Origin: Sphingosinicellaceae bacterium
Lineage (GTDB): Bacteria; Pseudomonadota; Alphaproteobacteria; Sphingomonadales; Sphingomonadaceae
DNA length: 64,000 bases
Direction: 5' to 3'
NCBI GenBank assembly: GCA_019285715.1
Contig: CP079108.1
Coordinates: forward strand, 1,627,001 to 1,691,000
The translations under genes were made by a program, and so were the position numbers. Shown here piece after piece: positions 26,984-36,734 of this stretch. Under the pieces are notes generated by a model. That model was not told the origin of the DNA. It saw only the letters and a list, made by a program, of their open reading frames with translations, and searched no databases. The stretch's first letter is position 1. Each line of letters starts with the position of its first letter.

Positions 26984-27547
26984 CTACGCGTAGACGATTG
27001 TTGCGGTCGAGCGGCGGCGCAGGGCTGCGCCGACCAACCCGAAGCCGCCGAGCATCAGTGCCCAGCTTGCCGGCTCCGGAACGATGGAGCTCCCGATGAT
27101 CTGGGTGCCGCTGCGCTGTTCGACCTGCGTCGAGACGCTGTCGAACTGATCGGGGATAGCGCTGGCACCCTGGAAGCAGGTGCCGCTGACGCTCGCGTTG
27201 CAATAATACTTCTTGCCGGTGCCGAAGCTGCCGAACTGGAACAGCAGGAATCCGGAGGGGCCGCTGTAGTTGAAGGACAGGTCGTGCGCGGTGGCGCTGA
27301 AGTTGCTGCCCTCCGTGACGATGACGCTGTTCGCCTGAGTAAGTTCAATCGAGACGCCCGGACCACCGACCAGCAGGTCGAAACCGATGACGTCGGACTG
27401 GTCCAGATTGCCGAGCGTGCCGTTAGTCTGGATAGTACCGGAGACATTCCCGAGGTTGATGGTCTGGTTGACGGTATAGGTGATCGTCGCAGCAGAGGCT
27501 GAAGTTCCAGCCAGCGCGAGAGCAATCAAGGAAACGGTCTTTATCAC
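26984..27547 (-). CDS. PEP-CTERM exosortase-target protein
   Basis: About 187 residues from a GTG at 27547, which gives a signal peptide MIKTVSLIALALAGTSASA. The C-terminus is the classic sorting signal: VPEPASWALMLGGFGLVGAA followed by RRR. Exosortase cleaves there and the protein is exported to the surface. The middle (IGFDLLVGGPGVSIELTQAN, DQFDSVSTQ) is a beta-rich domain of unknown function with one Cys pair (YYCNASVSGTCF). No exosortase gene is in the window. Confidence 0.85.
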   Translation of the reverse strand: MIKTVSLIALALAGTSASAATITYTVNQTINLGNVSGTIQTNGTLGNLDQSDVIGFDLLVGGPGVSIELTQANSVIVTEGSNFSATAHDLSFNYSGPSGFLLFQFGSFGTGKKYYCNASVSGTCFQGASAIPDQFDSVSTQVEQRSGTQIIGSSIVPEPASWALMLGGFGLVGAALRRRSTATIVYA

Positions 27548-27637
27548 AAGCAACACCCCAGCCTTGTCCGGGTCGGAACAGCTCCGCGTCCTCGCCCGAA
27601 CCCAATGGCCTACCCATACCATATAGTTAACAGGAGT

Positions 27638-27655
27638 TTAACTAACTGAAGTTAA
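27638..27655. promoter_or_regulatory. AT-rich inverted repeat upstream of the PEP-CTERM gene
   Basis: TTAACT and AGTTAA separated by six bases, with a further TTAAC just beside it. It lies about 90 bases upstream of the PEP-CTERM start and just before the next gene's stop. A regulator site is possible, and no family is recognised. Confidence 0.3.
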
Positions 27656-27663
27656 TATGAGGC

Positions 27664-28251
27664 TTATCGCGAAAATATTTCTGGTTCGGCCAGCGTGCGC
27701 CGCATCGCGAGCCATCCCGTCGCTGCTGTACCCCACAGGATCAGTGCATTGGCCGCAGCCTCCAGCCCGACTGCGCGGGAGTCCGGTGCCGCGTGGAGCG
27801 CCATGATCACGACGAGGGCCACGGCGATCATCAGGGCAGCGGTCCAGGTGAACGCCGGGTTGTTGAAGAACCGTGCCATGGGCAGGAAGTGCAGCCCGAC
27901 GACGATCGAGATAATCGGGACCAGGTAGCCCAATCCGCCCAAGCGGCCGAGCAGCCAGACCGCCAGGTTGAGCACCACGATCTCGCCCACGAAATTGAGC
28001 CAGAACAGCCGCCACGATCGCTTCGAGGCGGCGTGTTGTCCCGCATCGGGTGCGGCCAGTCGGCGGGAGCCGCGGATTACCGAGATCCCACCGGCGATCA
28101 GGCAGGCGGCAACGGTGACGGCTCCGATCGGAGTGGCGACGCTCCCGGGGGCGAGGACGCGCGCCGCATAGATCGCCCATCCTCCAGCAATCGCCGAGCC
28201 GACGACGATGCCGATACCGCGTCCCCGAACCCGTTCCGCGGTCGCGCGCAT
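27664..28251 (-). CDS. hypothetical multi-pass membrane protein
   Basis: 195 residues with about six hydrophobic segments (for example IGIVVGSAIAGGWAIYAARV, VTVAACLIAGGISVI, IISIVVGLHFLPMARF, AALMIAVALVVIMALHA). The motif GLHFLPMARFFNNPAFTW is distinctive, but I cannot assign it to a characterised family. It begins four bases downstream of the mscS-family gene on the same strand and is probably co-transcribed with it. Confidence 0.7.
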   Translation of the reverse strand: MRATAERVRGRGIGIVVGSAIAGGWAIYAARVLAPGSVATPIGAVTVAACLIAGGISVIRGSRRLAAPDAGQHAASKRSWRLFWLNFVGEIVVLNLAVWLLGRLGGLGYLVPIISIVVGLHFLPMARFFNNPAFTWTAALMIAVALVVIMALHAAPDSRAVGLEAAANALILWGTAATGWLAMRRTLAEPEIFSR

Positions 28252-28254
28252 CCC

Positions 28255-29457
28255 CTAGCTTGCCGATTTGACCGGCGGCACGGTGACATCGCGTTCCGCG
28301 ACCACACGCTCGGGCCGCGGCGGTGCGGCCTCGCGCAGATCGATCGCGCGGCCGTCGGGCCCGGCGGTGAACGACATCTGCGACGGGTAGGCGAAGTCGA
28401 TGCCGAGCTCGGCGAAGCGCCGGATGATCGCGAAGGCGACCGCTTGCCGTTCGGCCATCATCGTCACGTAGGCCGGTTCGACGACGTGGAAGACGATCTC
28501 GTAGTCGAGCGACGACGCTCCGAAATTCGAGAGATGCGCGCGGTCGAAGTGGCACTTCTCGCGCGCCGTGACGATCGCCTCGATCTCGTGCGGGATCGCC
28601 TCCAGCAAGTCGGGGCTAGTCTGGTAGGTGACACCGATGGTCATCACCACCAGCCGCTGCTCGATGCGGCGCTGGTTGGCGATCTGCAGCTTGAGCAACT
28701 CGGCGTTGGAGATGATGACCTGGTCCCCGGTGGTGGCGCGGACGCGCACGGTCTTCAGCCCGATCGCCTCGACGTCACCGGTGACATTGCCAAACTTGAT
28801 CTGGTCGCCGACCCGGAAGGGCCGGTCGAACAGGATCGCCAGCGCCGCGAACAGGTCGCCGAAAATGCCCTGCGCCGCGAGGCCGATGGCGATGCCGCCG
28901 ACGCCGAGACCCGCCACCAGACCGGTGACGTTGACCCCGACATTGTCGAGCACGAGGATCGCCGCGACCGACCAGACGACGACGTTGACCAGCACCCGGA
29001 TGATGTTCATCGCGCTGGCGAGGGCGAAGTGATCGTCGTCGGCCGTGGCGGCGCGGCGCTCGACGAGGCCGAGGATCGCCTCGCGGATCCACACTGCGCC
29101 CTGCACCGCGGCGCCGATCGTGAACAGGAAGGTGATGACCGTGATCACCGGCCCCGGCGGTGCAATGAAATGCGCGACGATGTCGGCCGACAGCACCGCG
29201 AGGAAGAAGCTCCGCGTCCGCCGCACCATCCGGTAGGCGAAGCCGCGCCACGTCGCGATGTCGCGCGTGTCGCCGATAATCCGACACGCGCCTGCCCGGA
29301 TACCGACGAAGACGAGGTACAGTACGACCGCTGCCGCGACGCCGATGGCCGCGGCGAGGCTGTCGGTGCGCAGCCAGTGGACGGTGTTGAACGTCAGGTG
29401 CTGGACCTGCGCAGGCAGCGCCGTCAGGTCCTCGGCGATCTTCGGGGTCGGGTTCAT
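28255..29457 (-). CDS. MscS-family small-conductance mechanosensitive channel
   Basis: 400 residues from the ATG at 29457. Several N-terminal helices precede the pore helix and beta domain: GLGVGGIAIGLAAQGIFGDL, then FAALAILFDRPFRVGDQIKF, then the VEAIGLKTVRVRATTGDQVIISNAEL stretch. The C-terminus is cytoplasmic, with a proline-rich tail (APPRPERVVAERDVTVPP). It opens on membrane tension during osmotic downshock. Confidence 0.9.
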   Translation of the reverse strand: MNPTPKIAEDLTALPAQVQHLTFNTVHWLRTDSLAAAIGVAAAVVLYLVFVGIRAGACRIIGDTRDIATWRGFAYRMVRRTRSFFLAVLSADIVAHFIAPPGPVITVITFLFTIGAAVQGAVWIREAILGLVERRAATADDDHFALASAMNIIRVLVNVVVWSVAAILVLDNVGVNVTGLVAGLGVGGIAIGLAAQGIFGDLFAALAILFDRPFRVGDQIKFGNVTGDVEAIGLKTVRVRATTGDQVIISNAELLKLQIANQRRIEQRLVVMTIGVTYQTSPDLLEAIPHEIEAIVTAREKCHFDRAHLSNFGASSLDYEIVFHVVEPAYVTMMAERQAVAFAIIRRFAELGIDFAYPSQMSFTAGPDGRAIDLREAAPPRPERVVAERDVTVPPVKSAS

Positions 29458-29508
29458 CGGCGGCAACCTAGCGTCCTGAGCCTGAATGAACACCCGACGG
29501 GTGTCGCT

Positions 29509-30282
29509 TCAGCCCGCGTCGCGAGGCAGCCATGCCGGCCAGATCACCGCAACCGGCACGCCACCTTGCACAAGCTCGCCGCCCGCGTGCTCCATCCGCA
29601 GATACGCCATGCCGAGGTCGCCGTGGCGCGAGCGCAACTCGCCCGCCTCGCGGTCGCCTGCCATGATCGGTCCCAGCTCCGCCGCTCCGCGCACCGGCAG
29701 GAGCCGCCGCCGCAACTTGTCGCGGTGATGCATCCGCGCAGTGTTCTCCTGCCCGACGTAGCAGCCCTTGGTGAACGACACGCCGTTGAGCTCGGCCGCA
29801 TCGGTTTCCAGCCACAGCAGGTCGGTCATCTCGGCGGTGTCGGGCACCCCGAGCGCCAGCCGGTGGCGGTGGTAGTCCTCGAGGCTGGCGCGGGCATGAC
29901 CGCCGAAGCCGAGCCAGCGCTCGCCCATCTCGGGCAGGCGCGGATCGGCTGGGCGCTCGCCGTCGGGCCCCTCGTTGAAGGCGTCCCAGCGCGCATAGAC
30001 CTGCGCATCGCTGGCCTCGATCGTCACCGCCCGGCGCAACTTGTACATGCCCAGCCGCTTGGCGAGGGCCTCGGCATGGCTGGCGGCGACATCGACCAGC
30101 AGTTCCTCGCCGCCCTGGTGGAGGATCATGTCGAACATCGTCTTGCCCTGCGCGCTGAGCAGCCCGGCGTAGACCGGCAGCGGCCCGCTCAGGTCGTTGG
30201 TCAGCATGTCCTGCAGGAAGTCGCGGGCCTCGGGGCCGGCGATGCGGAGAACGGCGCGGTCGATCAGGTGGGTGGTGGGCAT
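29509..30282 (-). CDS. ygfZ: YgfZ/GcvT-domain folate-binding protein
   Basis: 257 residues. The YgfZ signature with its Cys is present (FTKGCYVGQENTARMHHR), and an N-terminal GcvT-like fold begins with FLQDMLTNDL. YgfZ binds folate and helps iron-sulphur enzymes, including MiaB-type methylthiotransferases such as RimO encoded at 33544. It is divergent from the dihydroorotase gene. Confidence 0.9.
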   Translation of the reverse strand: MPTTHLIDRAVLRIAGPEARDFLQDMLTNDLSGPLPVYAGLLSAQGKTMFDMILHQGGEELLVDVAASHAEALAKRLGMYKLRRAVTIEASDAQVYARWDAFNEGPDGERPADPRLPEMGERWLGFGGHARASLEDYHRHRLALGVPDTAEMTDLLWLETDAAELNGVSFTKGCYVGQENTARMHHRDKLRRRLLPVRGAAELGPIMAGDREAGELRSRHGDLGMAYLRMEHAGGELVQGGVPVAVIWPAWLPRDAG

Positions 30283-30310
30283 CCGCCATATCTGGGGTTA
30301 GAAAGGGCGC

Positions 30311-31642
30311 ATGGCTAGTTACGATCTTATCCTCCGCGGCGGCACCGTCTGGACACCGGGAGGCCCCGTCGAGGCCGACCTCGCGGTCAGCGACGGGCGC
30401 ACCGCCGCGATCCTGGCACGCGGGGCCAGCAGCGCCGCCGAGGAGCAGGACTGCACCGGGCTGATGATCCTGCCCGGCGTCATCGACACCCAGGTCCACT
30501 TCCGCGAACCCGGCCTCGACCACAAGGAAGACCTCGCCTCGGGCAGCCTCGCGGCGGTGCTCGGCGGGGTGACCGCGGTGTTCGAGATGCCGAACACCAA
30601 GCCCAACACCGACTCGGCGGAGGCACTGGCGGAGAAATTGCGCCGCGCCGAGGGCCGGATGTGGTGCGACCACGCTTTCTACGTCGGCGCGACCGCGGCC
30701 AACGCCGATCACCTCGACGTGCTGGAGAAATTGCCCGGCTGCTGCGGCATCAAGGTGTTCATGGGCGCGTCGACCGGCGACCTGCTGGTCAGCGACGACG
30801 CGACGCTCGCCCGCGTGCTGGCCTCGGGCAACCGCCGCGTCGCGATCCACGCCGAGGACGAGTATCGGATGAAGGACCGCGAGGGTTTCCGCATCCCGGG
30901 CGACGCGTCGAGCCACCCGGTCTGGCGCGACGACGAGAGCGCCATGCTCGCCACCCGCCGCGTCGTCCGGCTGGCGCACGAGACCCGTCGCCGCATCCAC
31001 GTCCTCCACATCACGACTCCCGCCGAACTCGAATTCCTCGCCGACCACAAGGCCATCGCCAGCGCCGAGGTTACCCCGCAGCACCTTACCCTTGCTGGCG
31101 AGGAGGCGTATCCGCGCCTCGGCACCTACGCCCAGATGAACCCGCCGATCCGCTCGGGTGCGCACCGCGACGGCCTGTGGCACTGGATGGGGCAGGGTGT
31201 GCCCGACGTCGTCGGCTCCGACCATGCGCCCCACACCCGCGAGGAAAAGGCGCAGGAATACCCGAAGTCGCCTTCGGGCATGCCGGGCGTCCAGACCCTG
31301 CTGCCGCTGCTGCTCGACCACGTCGCCGCCGGCCGCCTCAGCCTCGCGCGTCTCGTCGACCTGACCAGCGCGGGCGCGGTCCGGCTGTTCGGGATCGTCG
31401 CCAAGGGGCGCATCGCGGCGGGCTTCGACGCGGATTACTCTGTCGTCGACTTGAAGGCCCGGTGGACGATTGAGGCCGACTGGCTTGCCAGCCGCTGCGG
31501 CTGGTCGCCGTTCGAGGGCATGCAGCTGACCGGCCGCCCGGTCGGCACGATCATCCGGGGCAAGCGCGTGATGTGGGAGGCGGAGGTCGCCGGCACCGCC
31601 GCGGGCGTGCCGCTGCGCTTCCAAGAGACGCTGCGGCGCTGA
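30311..31642 (+). CDS. pyrC: dihydroorotase
   Basis: 443 residues. It closes carbamoyl-aspartate to dihydroorotate in pyrimidine synthesis. Zinc ligands of the amidohydrolase barrel are in DTQVHFREPG, the Lys region in CGIKVFMGAS, His ligands in VAIHAEDEYRM and VLHITTPAEL, and the catalytic Asp in GSDHAPHTREEK. The type I sequence is closer to the allantoinase-like branch (often called PyrC in alphaproteobacteria). A GAAAGGG site precedes the ATG. Confidence 0.9.
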   Translation: MASYDLILRGGTVWTPGGPVEADLAVSDGRTAAILARGASSAAEEQDCTGLMILPGVIDTQVHFREPGLDHKEDLASGSLAAVLGGVTAVFEMPNTKPNTDSAEALAEKLRRAEGRMWCDHAFYVGATAANADHLDVLEKLPGCCGIKVFMGASTGDLLVSDDATLARVLASGNRRVAIHAEDEYRMKDREGFRIPGDASSHPVWRDDESAMLATRRVVRLAHETRRRIHVLHITTPAELEFLADHKAIASAEVTPQHLTLAGEEAYPRLGTYAQMNPPIRSGAHRDGLWHWMGQGVPDVVGSDHAPHTREEKAQEYPKSPSGMPGVQTLLPLLLDHVAAGRLSLARLVDLTSAGAVRLFGIVAKGRIAAGFDADYSVVDLKARWTIEADWLASRCGWSPFEGMQLTGRPVGTIIRGKRVMWEAEVAGTAAGVPLRFQETLRR

Positions 31643-31669
31643 GGCGGCGTGCACGCACTAACAATTGTC

Positions 31670-31743
31670 GTCATCCCCGCGTAGGCGGGGACCCATCACT
31701 ACAGCATTTCGGGCTGATGGGTCCCCGCCTGCGCGGGGATGAC
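31670..31743. repeat. GTCATCCCC-type palindromic repeat, copy 2
   Basis: Arms of 29 bp (31670-31698 and 31715-31743) with one mismatch. The core GTCATCCCCGCG...GGCGGGGACCCAT is shared with the copy at 18970. It lies between pyrC and surE. Confidence 0.9.
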
Positions 31744-31779
31744 GAACCGATAAAAGAGATCCGGCAAAAGGGCAGCGAC

Positions 31780-32562
31780 ATGCGTATCCTGGTTACCAAC
31801 GACGACGGCATCCACGCCCCCGGCCTCGTCGCGCTCGAGAAGATCGCGGCGCAATTGTCCGACGACGTCTGGGTCGTCGCGCCCGCCGAAGAACAGTCGG
31901 GCGCTGGCCACTCGCTGACCCTGTCCGAGCCGATCCGCCTGCGCGAGATGAGCGACCGGCGCTTCGCGGTGCGCGGCACCCCGACCGACTGCGTCATGCT
32001 GGCGCTCGGCCACGTCATGCGCGACCACCGCCCCGACCTGATCCTGTCGGGCGTCAACCGCGGCGGCAACCTCGGCGAGGACGTCACTTATTCGGGCACC
32101 GTCTCGGCGGCGATGGAGGGATGCCTGGCGGGCATCCGCTCGGTCGCGATGAGTCAGGTGATGGCCGACTACAACCACGGCATGGAGCGCTTCGACGCTG
32201 CGGAGCAACACGGTGCCGGCATCGTCCAGACCCTGCTCGACGCGCCGTGGCCCGACCGCATGCTGGTCAACATCAACTTCCCGCCGGAGGTAACCGGGGG
32301 CGTCGAGGTCACCGAGCAGGGCTTCCGCGACTACGGCCACATCGCGCTCGACGCCCGCGTCGACCCGCGCGGCTTCCCGTATTTCTGGTTCGGCTATGGC
32401 CGCGAGATCGCCGAGCCCGGTCACCAGACCGACCTCAAGGCGATCCGCCACGGTCGCATCTCGGTCACCCCGCTCCACCTCGACCTGACCTACCGCGAGA
32501 GCCTCAAGACCATGCGCAGCCTGTTCGGCGAGCGCGACGCCCCGGAAGCGGCGGCGGCCTGA
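31780..32562 (+). CDS. surE: 5'/3'-nucleotidase SurE
   Basis: 260 residues beginning MRILVTNDDGIHAPGLVALE, with the metal-binding Asp pair of SurE. SGVNRGGNLGEDVTYSGTVS and a VNINFPP-type stretch follow. It is a survival protein that dephosphorylates nucleoside monophosphates. It is followed, as in many proteobacteria, by an nlpD-like gene. Confidence 0.95.
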   Translation: MRILVTNDDGIHAPGLVALEKIAAQLSDDVWVVAPAEEQSGAGHSLTLSEPIRLREMSDRRFAVRGTPTDCVMLALGHVMRDHRPDLILSGVNRGGNLGEDVTYSGTVSAAMEGCLAGIRSVAMSQVMADYNHGMERFDAAEQHGAGIVQTLLDAPWPDRMLVNINFPPEVTGGVEVTEQGFRDYGHIALDARVDPRGFPYFWFGYGREIAEPGHQTDLKAIRHGRISVTPLHLDLTYRESLKTMRSLFGERDAPEAAAA

Positions 32563-32621
32563 GCGATTTCGGTGACGGCAGCGATTCCCGTCGCTGCCGG
32601 GATCGGCTAGAGGCGGTGGCG

Positions 32622-33488
32622 ATGTCGGCGTTTCGCACCTCGCTCCTGATCGCTCTCGCGGGCCTTGCCGCCTGCGCGCGCGATGCCGGCCCGCCGCCGT
32701 TCGCCGCGGCTGCGCCATCCCGCGCCGTCGTGGTCGCGCCGCCTGCTGTTGTGCCGCCCAAGCCCGTCTGGACCGCGCGCAAGGTCGTGACCGACGCCGT
32801 CAATGTCCCCGGCGGCCGCCTCCACACCGTGAAGCCGGGCGAAACCGGCATCGCGATCGCGCGCGCCTACGGGGTCGACTGGCAGCGAGTCGTGACCAGC
32901 AACCACCTCGTGCCGCCCTACCGGATCGCGGTCGGCGACAAACTGATGTTGCCGTCGCGGAAGCAGGTCGCGGCGATGAGCATCGAGCAGCGCGCCAAGG
33001 CGTTCAGCATCGACATGGACGACCTGATCACCGGCGCCGAGCCTGCCGCGCCGAAGACCGCGACACAGCGTAAGCTCAAGCCGCTGCCCTTCGTGCCGGG
33101 GCCACCACCGAAGTTCGAGTGGCCGCTGCAGGGCAAGGTCTTGGCGAGCTTCGGGGCCAAGCCGGGCGGCCGCTTCAACGACGGCGTTGACCTCGCCGCG
33201 AGCCTCGACGAGCCGGTCCGCGCCACCGCGGACGGGGTCGTCGCCTATGCCGGCAACGCGCTGGCCGGGTTCGGCAACCTCATACTGATCAAGCACGCCG
33301 ACGGCTGGGTCAGCGCCTACGGACACAATGCGAGCATGCTCGTCGAGCGCGGCACCAAGGTTACCAAGGGCCAGGTCATCGCCCACGCCGGCGCGACCGG
33401 GTCCGTCGCCGAGCCGCAGTTGCATTTCGAGTTGCGTCGCGGGCGCCTCGCGGTCGATCCGCAACGACTGCTGCCGGCGCGCGGTTAG
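32622..33488 (+). CDS. nlpD: NlpD-like lipoprotein, LysM plus degenerate LytM (M23) domain
   Basis: 288 residues. The lipobox is LAGLAAC, giving a lipid anchor at Cys. A LysM peptidoglycan-binding domain (LHTVKPGETGIAIARAYGVD) and a C-terminal M23 domain follow. Zn ligands are lost: NDGVDLAA instead of HxGxD, and EPQLHFELR where catalytic enzymes have HLHFE. That is the pattern of E. coli NlpD/EnvC, which activate amidases rather than cleave. The surE neighbour supports the assignment. Confidence 0.88.
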   Translation: MSAFRTSLLIALAGLAACARDAGPPPFAAAAPSRAVVVAPPAVVPPKPVWTARKVVTDAVNVPGGRLHTVKPGETGIAIARAYGVDWQRVVTSNHLVPPYRIAVGDKLMLPSRKQVAAMSIEQRAKAFSIDMDDLITGAEPAAPKTATQRKLKPLPFVPGPPPKFEWPLQGKVLASFGAKPGGRFNDGVDLAASLDEPVRATADGVVAYAGNALAGFGNLILIKHADGWVSAYGHNASMLVERGTKVTKGQVIAHAGATGSVAEPQLHFELRRGRLAVDPQRLLPARG

Positions 33489-33543
33489 GGCACGTCGCCG
33501 CGCGGGCGTGACGTTTGAGGCCTGAGCGACTACAGCGCTGCCG

Positions 33544-34872
33544 ATGCTCACCACACTCCCCAGGCCGCCCCGTGTCGGCATGGTCTCGCTCGGCTGTCCG
33601 AAAGCCCTCGTCGACAGCGAGCGGATCCTCACGGCGCTGCGTTCCGACGGCTACCAGATGTCCGCGACCTACGAGGACGCCGACGTCGTGCTGGTCAACA
33701 CCTGCGGCTTCATCGACAGCGCCAAGGCGGAGAGCCTGGAGGCGATCGGCGAGGCGATTGCCGCCAATGGCAGGGTCATCGTGACGGGCTGCCTCGGCCT
33801 CGAGGCGGACGCGATCCGCGCCGCGCACCCGAAGGTCCTCGCGGTCACCGGCCCGCAGCAGTACGAGCAGGTCGTCAACGCCGTGCGCGCCGCCGCACCG
33901 GTGCCGCCGTCGGCCTACCTCGACCTCGTCCCCGAGGCTGGCCTGAAGCTGACTCCCCGCCACTACAGCTACCTCAAGATTTCCGAGGGTTGTAACCACC
34001 GCTGCAAGTTCTGCATCATCCCGTCGATCCGCGGCGACCTCGTCAGCCGCCCCGCCAATGCGGTCATTCGCGAAGCCGAGAAGCTCGTCGCGGCTGGGAC
34101 GAAGGAACTGCTGGTGATCAGCCAGGATACCTCGGCATACGGCGTCGACATCCGCCACGCGACCTCGATGCTGAACGGCCGCGAGACGCGTGCGCACGTC
34201 GTTGACCTGGCGCGCGAGCTCGGGCAGCTCGGGGCGTGGGTCCGCTTGCACTACATTTACCCGTACCCGCACGTCGACCTGCTGATCCCGCTGATGGCCG
34301 AGGGGCTGATCCTGCCGTACCTCGACATTCCCTTCCAGCACGCCAGCCCCGCGGTCCTGAAGGCGATGAAGCGCCCGGCGAACGAGGTCCGCGTCCTCGA
34401 CCGGATCCGGAGCTGGCGTACCCAAGCCCCTGACATCGCGCTGCGCTCGACCTTCATCGTCGGCTTCCCGGGAGAAACCGAGGACGACGTCTCGTACCTG
34501 CTCGACTGGCTTAGGGAGGCCCAGCTCGACCGTGTCGGCTGCTTCAAATACGAGGCCGTCGCCGGTGCCGTGGCGAACGACCTGCCGAACCATGTGCCCG
34601 AAGAGGTCAAGCAGGCGCGCTGGGAGCGTTTCATGGCGGTCTCGGCGCGCATCTCCGCCGCCAAGCTCCAGGCCAAGATCGGCCGCACCCTCGACGTGCT
34701 GATCGACGCGGTCGACGACGAGGGCGGCGCGACGGGGCGCTCCAAGGCCGACGCGCCGGAGATCGATGGCGAGGTCCACCTTCGCGACGCCCATGGACTC
34801 AGCATCGGCGACATCGTCGCGGTCAGAATCGAGGATGCCGACGCCTACGACCTCATGGGCGTCGCCGCGTGA
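33544..34872 (+). CDS. rimO: ribosomal protein S12 methylthiotransferase RimO
   Basis: 442 residues. The N-terminal UPF0004 domain has three cluster Cys ([24 protein letters not shown]). The radical SAM motif is [20 protein letters not shown], and a TRAM domain lies at the C-terminus ([20 protein letters not shown]). It adds a methylthio group to an Asp of ribosomal protein S12. The stop overlaps the GTG of the next gene. Confidence 0.93.
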   Translation: MLTTLPRPPRVGMVSLGCPKALVDSERILTALRSDGYQMSATYEDADVVLVNTCGFIDSAKAESLEAIGEAIAANGRVIVTGCLGLEADAIRAAHPKVLAVTGPQQYEQVVNAVRAAAPVPPSAYLDLVPEAGLKLTPRHYSYLKISEGCNHRCKFCIIPSIRGDLVSRPANAVIREAEKLVAAGTKELLVISQDTSAYGVDIRHATSMLNGRETRAHVVDLARELGQLGAWVRLHYIYPYPHVDLLIPLMAEGLILPYLDIPFQHASPAVLKAMKRPANEVRVLDRIRSWRTQAPDIALRSTFIVGFPGETEDDVSYLLDWLREAQLDRVGCFKYEAVAGAVANDLPNHVPEEVKQARWERFMAVSARISAAKLQAKIGRTLDVLIDAVDDEGGATGRSKADAPEIDGEVHLRDAHGLSIGDIVAVRIEDADAYDLMGVAA

Positions 34873-36269
34873 CCGACTTCGCGGCCCTGCTGCGGAGCGG
34901 TACGGACACCGCGCGCCAGATCGAGCTCGTTACCGGCGGTGGCCTCGACGCATGGCGCACGGGCCTCAGCGAGCGGGCGCGGGCGGGGGTCGCGGCGGCG
35001 CGGTTCAAGGGCAAGCCTGGCGAGGTCGTCATTCTGCCCGGCGATGCGCCCGGGGACTGGAGCGCCGCCGCCGGGATCGGCACCGATGGCCTCGCCGATC
35101 CGTGGGCGCTGGCCAGCGCTGCCGCAAAGCTTCCGGGCGGAACCTACAGACTGGCGAGCGGCGAGCCGGGTACGGCGGGCCTCGGCTGGGTGCTCGCCCA
35201 GCATCGCTTCACGCGCTACAAGAAGGCCGAGGATGCCGAGCCGCGGGTGCTGCTCTCGAACGATATCAACGCGGTGCGCGACGCTGTTCGGCTGGCCGAG
35301 GCCGTCTCGCTGGTCCGCGACCTTGTCGACACACCCGCCGGCGACCTCGGCCCGTCCGAGCTTGCGGCGGCGATCCAGGGCCAGGGTCGGAGCTTCGGCG
35401 CGACGGTCACGGTCATCACCGGCGAAGCGCTGCGTGACGGTTTCCCGGCTGTCCATGCGGTCGGGCGCGCGGCGGCGCAGGCTCCGCGGCTGGTCGAACT
35501 GACCTGGGGCGATCCGGCGCATCCCCGGCTGACCCTTGTCGGCAAGGGCGTCACCTTCGACAGCGGCGGCCTCAACATGAAGTCGGGTGCCGGCATGGCG
35601 CTGATGAAGAAGGACATGGGCGGCGCGGCGCATGCGCTCGCGCTGGCGCGGCTGGTCATGCAGGCCGACCTGCCGGTGCGGCTGCGGCTGATCGTCCCGG
35701 CGGTCGAGAATGCGGTCGACGGCAACGCCTTCCGCCCCGGCGATGTCCTGACCACCCGCGCCGGCCTGACCGTTGAGATCGGCAATACCGACGCGGAGGG
35801 CCGGCTGGTCCTCGCCGATGCCCTGACCTACGCCCAGGAGGCCGCGACGCCGGACGGCGGACCCGACTGGCTGATCGACTTCGCGACGCTGACCGGTGCC
35901 GCGCGGGTCGCCCTCGGCCCCGAGCTCGCCGCGTTGTTCGTGAACAATGATAGCTTCGCAGACACCCTATTTGAGGGTGCGACAATAATGTACGATCCGC
36001 TATGGCGATTACCGTTGTGGCCGGGTTACCGGGACATGCTGAAGTCGGGTATCGCCGACCTCAATAATGCGCCGGAAGGGGGCTTTGCCGGAGCGATCAC
36101 CGCGGCATTGTTCCTGGAACGCTTCGTCAGGAACGGGCAGCGCTGGGCCCATATCGATACGTTCGCCTGGACCCCGTCTGCGAAGCCGGGACGACCGAAA
36201 GGTGGTGAAGCTTTGGGGTTGCGGGCCGTCTGGCGCGCGGTTTTGACGAAATATTCAACAAACAGCTAA
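34869..36269 (+). CDS. leucyl aminopeptidase family protein (M17)
   Basis: 466 residues from a GTG that overlaps the rimO stop (GTGA). M17 active-site motifs are [20 protein letters not shown] (metal-binding Lys/Asp) and [16 protein letters not shown] (NTDAEGR). It is a dinuclear-metal cytosolic exopeptidase, and the full family length is present. The GC content drops in the last 150 bases, next to the MarR gene. Confidence 0.92.
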   Translation: MTDFAALLRSGTDTARQIELVTGGGLDAWRTGLSERARAGVAAARFKGKPGEVVILPGDAPGDWSAAAGIGTDGLADPWALASAAAKLPGGTYRLASGEPGTAGLGWVLAQHRFTRYKKAEDAEPRVLLSNDINAVRDAVRLAEAVSLVRDLVDTPAGDLGPSELAAAIQGQGRSFGATVTVITGEALRDGFPAVHAVGRAAAQAPRLVELTWGDPAHPRLTLVGKGVTFDSGGLNMKSGAGMALMKKDMGGAAHALALARLVMQADLPVRLRLIVPAVENAVDGNAFRPGDVLTTRAGLTVEIGNTDAEGRLVLADALTYAQEAATPDGGPDWLIDFATLTGAARVALGPELAALFVNNDSFADTLFEGATIMYDPLWRLPLWPGYRDMLKSGIADLNNAPEGGFAGAITAALFLERFVRNGQRWAHIDTFAWTPSAKPGRPKGGEALGLRAVWRAVLTKYSTNS

Positions 36270-36374
36270 AAAATATCATGTCATCAATGAAACAACATCG
36301 GAGTGTCGGGGGTTGGGGTCCATCATCAAGGCAGGGCGGCTTTTCGCGCACTGCTGACCAGTCGAGGAAGTGTA

Positions 36375-36734
36375 ATGCGTATCGAAGCTACGGAGAATGC
36401 CGCGTCGGAGGGTCTGTCCAGCTGGATGGGGACACTGATCGGCTACGTCCAGTCGGCGAGGCCGGACCTGACCAATCGCCAGATGGCGCTCCTTCTGGTC
36501 GTCTACCTCACCGACGGACCGCACACGGTGCGTGGTCTCGCGGCAAGGCTCAAGGTTTCGAAGCCCGTGGTAACCAGGGCGCTCAACACCTTGGGAGCGC
36601 TCGGTTATCTGCGCCGCCAGAAGGACGAAAGCGACCTTCGCAACATCTTCGTCGAGCGTACTCCCCAGGGTACGGCGTTCCTCGATGAGTTCGAGCGGCT
36701 CATTGCTCGCACCGAAGGCCGCGCTCGCCACTAG
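36375..36734 (+). CDS. MarR-type winged-helix regulator
   Basis: 119 residues from an ATG with GAGGAAG eight bases upstream. The winged helix is RQMALLLVVYLTDGPHTVRG, then LAARLKVSKPVVTRALNTLG, then LGYLRRQKDESDLRNIFVER. It resembles the regulators found upstream of NlpC/P60 proteins in sphingomonads. The next gene overlaps it or starts four bases after it, so the two are coupled. Confidence 0.85.
   Translation: MRIEATENAASEGLSSWMGTLIGYVQSARPDLTNRQMALLLVVYLTDGPHTVRGLAARLKVSKPVVTRALNTLGALGYLRRQKDESDLRNIFVERTPQGTAFLDEFERLIARTEGRARH

Noticed and set aside
27793..30318. 841-codon open frame on the plus strand opposite the MscS-family gene
   Set aside because: His/Asp/Arg-rich shadow of the MscS and YgfZ genes.
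29468..31654. 728-codon open frame on the minus strand opposite pyrC and extending through ygfZ
   Set aside because: Shadow frame; the real genes are pyrC on the plus strand and ygfZ on the minus strand in a different frame.
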